Assembly (NCBI GenBank): GCA_964017235.1
Contig: OZ024936.1
Span: 93,594,537-93,658,536 of the forward strand
DNA length: 64,000 nucleotides
From: Sabellastarte sp. h YS-2021
Taxonomy: Eukaryota > Annelida > Polychaeta > Sabellida > Sabellidae
Reading direction: 5' to 3'
Of the stretch, positions 22,501-34,500 are shown piece after piece. The position numbers were made by a program, and so were the translations under genes. The notes under the pieces were generated by a model. It did not search any database. It was not told the origin of the DNA and worked only from the letters and a program-made list of their open reading frames with translations. Positions within the stretch are counted from its first letter, which is position 1. Each line of letters begins with the position of its first letter.

Positions 22501-25500
22501 GTAATACTGATTAAAATAGACGGATAGATTTATTTTATTATAGTGACATGTGATGTTTTTACAGTGTGATAAGATAATAATTCGACATTTTGACTTTTTT
22601 TTTACCCAGCCCTACATGGGCTTATATGTCACTTTAAACACAAGTTGATAGTTAAGGTCACAGGTTCAGTCACATATAACAAATTACAAATTAATTGATA
22701 TTTTGAAACTGAAAAATTAGTGTGATAACAATATTCTTCACGTTTAAGCCATGCTTTAACTAAGTAAATAGACAATGCCTTCTGATGATCATTTTTTATG
22801 TAGATAAATATTTCCAGTTCATTGAAAGTTGAAAACATGTTACATTTGTTTGTAATTTCTGTATAAAGTTCCTGTCTAATTTCATTGTAGGCAGGACAGA
22901 CACACACAAAAATGAAATTCATTCTCAACCAAATTCTCTGAATAAATGACACATAGTTGTTCTTCATGACCTAGATACCATATGTGTATTACTGTTAATG
23001 TCAATCACAGGATTTAATCATCCAGTTTCAATATATGTACTGCAGTCCCCAAGAACCACACAATGAGGTTATATTATTTATTTACTAATCTATATACTAC
23101 CATTGACTTTCCAATACATACAGTTATACATAACAATACATTGGGGATACCAACATTAATTTACAGTCCAAGATTACAGCAAGGTATCCCAGATTACATA
23201 AGCACCTTTTTAAGATTTTAGTACACCAATATGATAAAGTTAAGATATACATAAGAATTTACTATCATCAACCCAAAGTATAAACTTATCACATAACATA
23301 CACTATACAACAATGAATGACATGTAAAAGATGTATGTAAATTTATTCACGTCAACATTACTTTACATTAGATTACTAAGGCTTTCCAATTACTGAACTT
23401 GGAAGAAAGTAATGATGAATTACTAAATTTTTGAATCCCAAGGCCAAAGAATGAGAGCAAGTAATTTTGAAAAAGTAATTACCCATGTTACTAAGTAAAC
23501 TTTTAGATAAATGAACTTGTATATGTCAAAGTATAATGTATAATACTGAATACATACAAAGTAGAATAAATTCTATTATGTAAAAGATATGGCTAAGAAC
23601 CCTTAAGAACACTAAAGACACATGAATAACATACTAAAATAAGTAAAACAGATTATAAGTTAAACAACACATTATCCGCACATTATACAGTATAGCACCA
23701 AACCATAATAAAAGAAATAAAAACTAGCCATTAAACAAGTTAAAAAGCTACTTCAATAACCATTACCAGCAGAAATTGCATCAAATCAGTTACGATGACA
23801 CATCAGAAGGCAATTACTTACTACCAATTGCAACCAGAAAACCTAAGCGAAGTTCCCACACTACATCAGGCAAATTAAATCTTCAGCACAATAAAATTAA
23901 CCACTATCAATTGCAACAGAAGCCAATTGCAGACTTTACATGATCAAACACTTGCAACTCATCAGCAATTGCAATAAAGAAGCTATTACAACATTTACCA
24001 CTACCAATTGCAACAGAAACCAATTACAGACTTCACATGAGCAGACAATTACATATCATCAGCAATTGCAATGAACAAAGCCAGGAGAGGAGCACTTCAC
24101 TGTTTATCAGCTTCTGGCTGACCAATCCAAACCGCAGCATACCAGAAGGAGACAGGAGCTGCCACTGCCTCCTCAGCTCTCCTGGCATGACTTGCTCAAT
24201 CTAAGGCCCAGGATTTGCATTTTTTGGAACCTCACCATCATATCACCAAACAATCTGAAACTACAAAGAAACCTTTAAGATTTTGCCTAATTAAGGGAGG
24301 GAGGGTGGGAAAACATGTCTGTCATTCCCAAAACTGAAATTTGAACTGAAGGGGTTCCCTTGTCAGAATGTAGCTATTATGAATTGACCAATGGTCTTAC
24401 AGTGACCATAGCAACGTAGCAAACCTTTAACCAAGCTACCTAGCCAGAGCTAAGGCTCCATTCTACAGAAAAGTAGCCAGGGCGGCTCAGTGGACTGAAC
24501 CCCACAACACTATGGTGTAGTGGAGCACAGTCCCCAAGAACCACACAATGAGGTTATATTATTTATTTACTAATCTATATACTACCATTGACTTTCCAAT
24601 ACATACAGTTATACATAACAATACATTGGGGATACCAACATTAATTTACAGTCCAAGATTACAGCAAGGTATCCCAGATTACATAAGCACCTTTTTAAGA
24701 TTTTAGTACACCAATATGATAAAGTTAAGATATACATAAGAATTTACTATCATCAACCCAAAGTATAAACTTATCACATAACATACACTATACAACAATG
24801 AATGACATGTAAAAGATGTATGTAAATTTATTCACGTCAACATTACTTTACATTAGATTACTAAGGCTTTCCAATTACTGAACTTGGAAGAAAGTAATGA
24901 TGAATTACTAAATTTTTGAATCCCAAGGCCAAAGAATGAGAGCAAGTAATTTTGAAAAAGTAATTACCCATGTTACTAAGTAAACTTTTAGATAAATGAA
25001 CTTGTATATGTCAAAGTATAATGTATAATACTGAATACATACAAAGTAGAATAAATTCTATTATGTAAAAGATATGGCTAAGAACCCTTAAGAACACTAA
25101 AGACACATGAATAACATACTAAAATAAGTAAAACAGATAAGTTAAACAACACATTATCCGCACATTATACAGTATAGCACCAAACCATAATAAAAGAAAT
25201 AAAAACTAGCCATTAAACAAGTTAAAAAGCTACTTCAATAACCATTACCAGCAGAAATTGCATCAAATCAGTTACGATGACACATCAGAAGGCAATTACT
25301 TACTACCAATTGCAACCAGAAAACCTAAGCGAAGTTCCCACACTACATCAGGCAAATTAAATCTTCAGCACAATAAAATTAACCACTATCAATTGCAACA
25401 GAAGCCAATTGCAGACTTTACATGATCAAACACTTGCAACTCATCAGCAATTGCAATAAAGAAGCTATTACAACATTTACCACTACCAATTGCAACAGAA

Positions 25501-28500
25501 ACCAATTACAGACTTCACATGAGCAGACAATTACATATCATCAGCAATTGCAATGAACAAAGCCAGGAGAGGAGCACTTCACTGTTTATCAGCTTCTGGC
25601 TGACCAATCCAAACCGCAGCATACCAGAAGGAGACAGGAGCTGCCACTGCCTCCTCAGCTCTCCTGGCATGACTTGCTCAATCTAAGGCCCAGGATTTGC
25701 ATTTTTTGGAACCTCACCATCATATCACCAAACAATCTGAAACTACAAAGAAACCTTTAAGATTTTGCCTAATTAAGGGAGGGAGGGTGGGAAAACATGT
25801 CTGTCATTCCCAAAACTGAAATTTGAACTGAAGGGGTTCCCTTGTCAGAATGTAGCTATTATGAATTGACCAATGGTCTTACAGTGACCATAGCAACGTA
25901 GCAAACCTTTAACCAAGCTACCTAGCCAGAGCTAAGGCTCCATTCTACAGAAAAGTAGCCAGGGCGGCTCAGTGGACTGAACCCCACAACACTATGGTGT
26001 AGTGGAGCACAGTCCCCAAGAACCACACAATGAGGTTATATTATTTATTTACTAATCTATATACTACCATTGACTTTCCAATACATACAGTTATACATAA
26101 CAATACATTGGGGATACCAACATTAATTTACAGTCCAAGATTACAGCAAGGTATCCCAGATTACATAAGCACCTTTTTAAGATTTTAGTACACCAATATG
26201 ATAAAGTTAAGATATACATAAGAATTTACTATCATCAACCCAAAGTATAAACTTATCACATAACATACACTATACAACAATGAATGACATGTAAAAGATG
26301 TATGTAAATTTATTCACGTCAACATTACTTTACATTAGATTACTAAGGCTTTCCAATTACTGAACTTGGAAGAAAGTAATGATGAATTACTAAATTTTTG
26401 AATCCCAAGGCCAAAGAATGAGAGCAAGTAATTTTGAAAAAGTAATTACCCATGTTACTAAGTAAACTTTTAGATAAATGAACTTGTATATGTCAAAGTA
26501 TAATGTATAATACTGAATACATACAAAGTAGAATAAATTCTATTATGTAAAAGATATGGCTAAGAACCCCAAACCCCACTATGTAGAAGTAGAGGAAGAG
26601 AGTGTAGACTGAAAAGCAAGAGCAACTGCCGATGAGGTACTGGAATCTTGAATGAGGTACCTCCAGACACTGTCTGAGGTCCAGGTACCATGGGATTTAA
26701 TATCCTGTAACCTGACATGTTTATTAAAGACATAAGAAGCTCCAGACCTACGAAAGCTATGAAAGGTTAAGGAGGAGGAACCCAGACCTAATTTTTTGAG
26801 GACTAATTTAAAGTGATATCTAACTTTTGAATCAGTTAAGACAGACCATTTACTATGATTTTTTATTTGGAACAAAGGGGAGTTGTTCCCGGAGGGAATC
26901 AGAGATAGAAGCACTCTTAAAGCCATGATGGGACAAAGAGGTGAATGCTGTAAAAAAGGTAAGTCAATGATTTTGACTCTATCACGAGTTTGAATGGTTT
27001 TTGACCATTTTATGATGATCTTACCTGAGGACTTACCTAAAATAACATCCCCTCTGGCCAAGTGGCGAGAGGGATCAAATTGGGTACTGGCATGTGGAAC
27101 TATATTAGATAAACGTAAGAAACTGTAAAAAGCAAGCAAATATATAGCTTTAAAAATTTGTCCCATATACATTGAATCACAGACTTGAGTAATTTTTTGT
27201 AATAACGAAATATCAATTATGGAAGGCATGGAAACAGAAATGGGTCTGTTCATCTGAACAGATTTGATGAATAATTTAATTTTTGGAGAATCAAACATTG
27301 CCAGGGGAAGGCCATAAAGGCCAAACATGGCTTTCACAGCGGATACATGATTGGCCACTGATGAATAGGATGCTCCATTTCCTGTTAGAAATTCCATGAA
27401 GGCCAAAATGACTTCAGAAGTAACTTGCTGAAATGCAATATTTAAAAACACACAAAACCCTACAAATAAGGAAAACATTGAGTCATAATTTCTTTGGGTG
27501 TTGGGTCTGAAGCCAGATTTTGCTCTGTGGAAGGCCCTGGAGCTAAGGGAAGCTGCAACAGGATGAAGACCTGAAAGTAAATCATATGGTCCAGTCAATA
27601 CGCAACATGTCAAGATGTACAGGAACCCATTGAGGGCTTGCTATGTACTGTTTTAATTTTACCATATTGTCAGTAACGGTGGGCCATCTTGACAGTAAGT
27701 CTGCTACTGTGTTCTGAATACCTGGGAGGTGAATTACTGTTACTTCTATATCAAAGACTGAGGCTAGCATCTGTATGTTCCTAGCGTATGCTGCTAGGAC
27801 CGGATCTCTGGTCCTACCAGTCTTTAACACAGTAACCACTGCTTGGTTATCACATTCGAATCTGACCCTTCGACCAGCCCAATACTTGGCCCAAATTCTA
27901 AGTGCAAGATAAACATTTAGCATTTCTAATTGAACTATGCCAAGATTGTCCATGCCTAGTGGTATTTGCAAACTATATACACAGTTATTCCATCTACCCC
28001 CTAGCCCTTGTAGAGAGGCATCCACTTGTACAATGCCTTGTAGCAATTGATGATTATACAGACACACGCCATTGAAATGAGGTAAAAAATTTTTGAACCA
28101 AGTTAAGTCTTTGTAAAACTCTTCATTTAGTTCAACAATATCTGCATTTTTTGCATTTCTGAGATTTTGTAGCATCCTGTTAAGAAAAGATCTCGAACTT
28201 TTTACACATTTTGTGATATGCATAAGTGAACCTAACAATGACTGAAGGTCCCGCTTTCGAACCCGACTTCTGTTTTCCCATGCAGTACACATGTGCATAA
28301 TTTTTTGTAATTTTTCTGGTGGTACAGCAATGGTGCCTTGTACTGTATCTATTTGGACGCCAAGGCAAGTGACTAACGTACTTGGAGGGACCAATTTCTT
28401 CTTGCTGATAGTGAGGCCTAATTCTTGGAGGAGATCACACAAGTATTGAAAGCTATCATAAACAGTACTGGGCAGTCCAAAACCAATCAGATCATCTATA

Positions 28501-31500
28501 TAATTTATGATATCATAATTTTGTTTGTTCATAATGAATCTAACTGCATCGCTGGTTCTCTGAAAAATTTTACTTCCATGTTTGAATCCGAAGGGCAGGC
28601 AAGAATCAAAGTAAAACCCATCCCAATTTAGACCCAATTTTTGATAATCTGAAGGATCCATTTTTATATGCCTGAAGGCACGACTTATATCCACCTTGTA
28701 TAGGAGACAACCCCGTCCAAGTCTTGTGATCTGACTAGTAATATCATCAATAGAGGGAAAAGTTAACATAAATTTAGTACCCATGTAATGGTCAGAATCC
28801 ACAAAATCATTCACTGAATTCCCCTTGGGCCAACTTAGGTCCACTATGACCCGTCTGTTCTCGGAATCTGGCTTTTCCCTGGTGAGAAAGGGACTACAAT
28901 GCAAATTTTTAAAAGGTTTTTCAGTAAAAGGGCCATGCATTGCATTAAAACTTCTTTCTTCCTGTAAATAAGTGTCTACATGGGAAGGGAACAGGGTGGC
29001 CGACTTATGATTTGACCAATCACAAGTTAAGTCAGCATTTGGTTGAACATCTAGCGGAAATCCAAATTTTATATACTGAACTAACTGCCAGTCCCAATAG
29101 TTCTGCAAATGTTTTTCCCAGGCCTGTGAATTCAATTGACTTTCCAATAATAAGCGTTCTTTTTGAAAGTTATACACACCAGAAGCACTTATTTGACGAT
29201 GGGCCTCAATGGGGGACTGTATTTTCCCATTTTCTTCCCAATTTTTAACTCCCACCAGGGGACTGAGAGGTATAAAGCCAAAAAGGAATTTATTTTGAGC
29301 TTTCCAGTTCTGAAAGTCTGGGACAGAAGCCGCTTCTCGCAATTGTTCTTGTTTAGCAAGTTTGCAATCCCATAATGGGACTTTTTCACAAAAATCTGGG
29401 ATATATTGGTCTACAACTGGGGACGGTATCTCCCGACTACTGCACGGTTCCGTGTCAACATTGGTGGCATTTTTAGTGACTACACCGTTATTTGCAGCAG
29501 GAAAACTGTGGGAATGATCCGGTTCACAGTGTTTATTTGTTCCTGTGTCATTTAACATGTCAACAACCACTCCATTATTAACTGCAATATCATGAACTGC
29601 GACAGACTTACCTTCAGATTCTGAAATAAAATTTATTTTCTCATCTGTATGTTTACCAAGTACTGAAGTGGAATTAACACGTACTTTCCGCGACTTTTCC
29701 ACCTTGTTTTCCACATGACTGTGTATACTGTCACTCGAATCAATGTGAGAATCAATATCAGTGTCAAGGGCGTCAAATTGGTTTTTTACAGGAACACTAT
29801 AACACCTATCTTGAACAACATGACACAATTGTTTGGGTGAACTATTCGTTTTAGCCCTACTAATATTAGCAACACTATTTACACCATCACTTGTACCTGT
29901 TTGTGATACATTTCTGCGAATATTTTTATTTGCCTGACGTTTATTTACAAATCTAAATTTGCTGTTATATATAACTCTAGTAGTAACAATTTTTTCATCA
30001 CAATTTTTTGGCACTGCACTATTGCAGTGCCCTACTCGTTTTTTGGCTTTTTTTCTGATTTTTTACAGTCTTTTGCTGCATGGAAACCTTGACAATGTGT
30101 ACATACATGTCTATACTTCCTACCCGCACTGATATGGTCTTTTGCATGGCTGCAAGTGCCAATTTGGAAAAATTTACAAATAAACCCCAACTCTTTGAAA
30201 TTTTTTTGTGATTTATTGTTTGTCCCATTAGTACTGGAAGAGGTGATATTTTTTTGAGCATGAGCTCTACGGACCCTGTCCAACCCTTGTGTGTCCTTCC
30301 ATGTCAGTTTGCCATCTTCCATGCGGCACAATGCCACAGCATGGGCAGCTTTGGCGGATGCCCAAGAAAAATCTTGGGCATCCTCCATTAAGTCAGCTAA
30401 ATATTCAAGCATACTATTTTTAACCTCCATATCCGATTCATCTTGGGCAATACGAGCAAACCCCGACACCCATTGAAACACATTTAATTGATCATAAGAA
30501 GGCCTAGATCTTGTAGAACCTGACAGAACTTGATTTTGTGGCCATGGAATTTTAAATTTAACTGTAACTTCATCATTGACAGATCTTTGAGATTTAAATT
30601 TACCTTGTAAGTCTCTATCATTGATCTTTTTCAGCTCATCCATCCTTTCTTTCACCTTCTTTTGCAGCTTGGGATCTTCTTTAATGAATTTCTTGGATGG
30701 CATCACCATTTCTGCATCCGAGGAGTCGTCATCACTGCTGGAAGATTGAGGTACTGCAGGTACTTTCTTCTTGAGATGTTTGGCTTTACTGTGATGTTCA
30801 TCAGGAGTGAAGGCATCCTGCAACTTCTTCTCAGTAGATGACAGCCTCTTCTCCATAGAATTCATTTGAGAACTTAAATTTTTCATTTCCTTTAACAATA
30901 AAGCGTTCGTATCACTAGTACCAACACTGGAAGTACTCGCAGTAGGTTCCACACTGTCAATACTCGAGTTGCTAGTGTCCAGGTCGCTGTGGCCCTTGGG
31001 CGGACCGACCACCACTGTACATTTTTGTCCAACTGGTCGCTGATGTTTTGTGTCACATTTATGGCAATGGAAGTACTTTTGCCTCCCCATTTCAATTTTT
31101 TATAATGAATAGGTTTAAGTCAATGTTAATACTCTGAAAACATAAAGAAGCACCTCGTGCTTAGACTTTGTCAGACAAAGTTAGACCTATCGCTTATAAT
31201 CTCGACGGTTAAAAAAGGCATAAAGCACAAGAAAGCATAGGTTAGACCGTCCCTCAGTATTATAAGCAACAAGCATAAGGTTGTCTATCAAAGTCGCCAG
31301 GTAGAACAGCAAGAGTAATGATTAAAACAGTTCAAATAAAAACAATAAAATCCATGTTGGAGTTCAAGTTTTTAACACAACATAAAACATGTCTGTCATT
31401 CCCAAAACTGAAATTTGAACTGAAGGGGTTCCCTTGTCAGAATGTAGCTATTATGAATTGACCAATGGTCTTACAGTGACCATAGCAACGTAGCAAACCT

Positions 31501-34500
31501 TTAACCAAGCTACCTAGCCAGAGCTAAGGCTCCATTCTACAGAAAAGTAGCCAGGGCGGCTCAGTGGACTGAACCCCACAACACTATGGTGTAGTGGAGC
31601 ATAATATGATGACATTCTTACACACACATATATATATATATAAATTCTTTCACGCCTTTTTCAAACAATTTTTGTTTTATAATTTTATTATATTTCAGCA
31701 CTTCCTTGCAATGTTTTTTTCAAATCTTGGAATATCTGTTATCATAAGCACTGCTTTATGTATGGCTGAAGACCCGGTTGTCAGAATAGAAATTTTTGGT
31801 GTGATATTCTTTACCAGTGGTCTCTGTTCTATAATCCAGGTTTTACTTGGAGTGAGGTAAAGTAATTCTTTTTGTGCATTTATAATTGATCAACTTCCCA
31901 GTTGACATATATGAAAAAATATATCACAAATACAACGTAAATATTAGGTTTTTTTTAATGCCAAGATATGTATATGCTACAGTGAATATGGGTATTCTTT
32001 GAAGTCTTCAAGGAATATACAGATGCCCTGTTTTTTGATAACCAAGATATACATATATTCCCTTTATAAAACAGGTTAAGAATACAAATTTTCAAGGTCT
32101 CAGATCAATAAAATGAGGTAATAAATGTATGTAAAGGCTTTATGTGGTTTTCGTTACAGTAAAAACGAAAAAAATATAAAACTTTTATTAATTATGTATT
32201 ATTACCCATTGCAATAGGAAAACGCACAAATACCCAATAAATCATTACAGCTTACCTAAAGATAGTCACATTATTTATCTACATCAGGTTCAGCTCAACA
32301 GTAGAAGTCTTGATTTTGCTGCAGCTTCAATGTTTTGAAACTTTGTAGATGTTAGTTTTTTTAAAATTACAATGCATTCTGAGTAACCATGTCAGGATAA
32401 TTACTGCAAACATTTAAGTTCATTTAAAATATATATATATATATAATTTTCAGGATAATGGATTGTTTTACATTTCAATAAGTCTCTTTTTAAAGTTTCT
32501 GATTCAGATAATTACTTTTGCATGACATTTAAAAAAAAAGATAAGTTGTCTAATATGGAACACAGGAATTTTCATGGAAGGACTAGGATCTTTTGTGGCT
32601 GGAGTAATAGGTAATGGAGTTGGAACCACATCATACAGTCAAAATGTTGGATTAGTTAGTCTGACAAAGGTAATATTGATTTACACATACATATCAGTTT
32701 TGTTGATGTTATTGTTGTATGTTTGTTTTTCTCTTGCAAATACATTTATATATTTTTTTCTCTTTCTAGAACCATTAAACAATTAGGAAGCAAACCCTTA
32801 TTTTAATTCACTAACGCACAAGAAATTATGGACTACATGATAGACACATATATGGAATATATATACATCAAATCTGATTTCTGTCTCCTACAATTTTCTT
32901 TGCATTTGTATGGGTATTATGAGACCATAAATTGCAGCTATACGCTAAAATAGGTCAGAATTGTGTGCAAGTTTTGAAATTTATTTCTTTGAGCTAGCAT
33001 CCACACTATTTATTTGGAATATTTAGATGTACCGCATGATTGTTCAAAAATATCATTGTTCCGACAAAATTTTGTACTTCAATAAATTTCCCAAGATGAA
33101 AATAGTTTGATTTGTGCTTTGAATATCACATAGCAATCTCAGGTCAAACAGAGATGAAGAATAAAAGTGTACAAATGTACCATATTATTTTCAATTGTAA
33201 AATATTTTGCTGTTTTGGGGATTAAGTTTCAACTTATTTAGTGATAGGCAAGAACTTGTTTAATCTTTCAACACCTCAGTCACATTTTATAGGTGAGATA
33301 TATGTAGAACTCTGTACCACCAGCAAATAAGTAAACGTCATCATGAACTTACTGAAGCTAAAAATAGTGTGGGACATAAGACTGGATATTTGCCTAAATA
33401 GAAATAGAATTTGACTCAGTGCTGTGAATTTCTCATTTTATTTTTAGAGGATTACTGAGGGAACCAAAGGCCAGTTGGCCTCCAAATACCTAAATATTAG
33501 TGCTTAGTTTTTTCATTTTCATTTATGTACACACCTGTTTGTCAATGGTTTATTATTTCAAAGGAACATGTCCACAAATATAAGACCATATGCATCACAC
33601 AACTGCTTGCATTTTTATTGTAACAGAATAACTGATTATTATAGTTCTCATATATTAATGCTAGCTGCTACAATTAGTTAGCTATTCATGTTTTATAAAA
33701 ATTTTAAAATTTAATTACATTGAGCATCACATGTAAAGTTATTAAAATATCATAGCTACAAACATGTCCACATGTATATAAAGGCAGTGTTATATCATTT
33801 TAGAACTTTTCCTACACAAGTGTGTGGAATATCATAACCAGTTTTCAAACTGTAATAAAATAATTAAAACACAAGGCTCCTAATGCCGAGGACAACTTCA
33901 CATTAATTATCGAGCATCTTTTATACACATCTCATAATGCTTGTCATTTAGTTTTGAATTTATATGTTATAAATGAAGGCAGGTGAATTCTTCAAAGTGC
34001 TAATATATCTTTATGAGAATTGAATTGTTATGTTAAAATCTTCAACTATACGTTGAATCCATTTACCATCAAATCATCCAATCACTGCTCATCATAGCAT
34101 GATTTGACCTTAGCCAGATGAAACCAATGTAGAATAAATATATATACATATTAACATAACTTTTTTTTCATCAGTAATTGAAAATATCAAACCTCTGATA
34201 TATTTCCCAGGTAGCAAGCAGAGCTGTTTCATTTTATGCTGCAGGGATAATGATTTGTGTGGCAATATTCAACAAATTTGGAGTAGTATTTGTGACAATT
34301 CCCTTGCCTGTTATTGGAGCTGCATTTTTCCTTTTGTTTGGTCTGTACTTAATTTAATGGAAGATTTATTACCTCTGCCAAGGAGGTTACATTTTTGCCT
34401 GGATTTGTTTGTGGGTTTTTGAGTGTGTGAGTCTGTTTGTGCATTTGTTTATGAACAAGATAACTCAAAATTTATGGATGGATTTTGATGAAATTTTCAG

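Larger units (their letters stand above)
23043..31601 (-). mobile_element. Ngaro/PAT-type tyrosine-recombinase retroelement, looks whole, with tandem terminal units
   Basis: An 8.6 kb element read on the - strand: A1 (31384-31601), gag-like gene, reverse transcriptase-RNase H gene, tyrosine recombinase gene, B1 (26010-26569), then A2 and two nearly complete 1.48 kb [A-C-B] units. Split direct repeats plus a recombinase in place of an integrase, and no flanking target duplication, define the Ngaro/PAT branch of the DIRS order. The three A copies (218 bp) look identical and the B copies nearly so, so the element is young. It lies in a SLC23 intron, antisense, ending 97 bp before the exon at 31699. 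Confidence 0.85.

Noticed and set aside
23043-26009. Tandem 1.48 kb units as an ordinary satellite
   Set aside because: The unit edges coincide exactly with the A and B terminal repeats of the adjoining retroelement, so it is part of that element's end structure.
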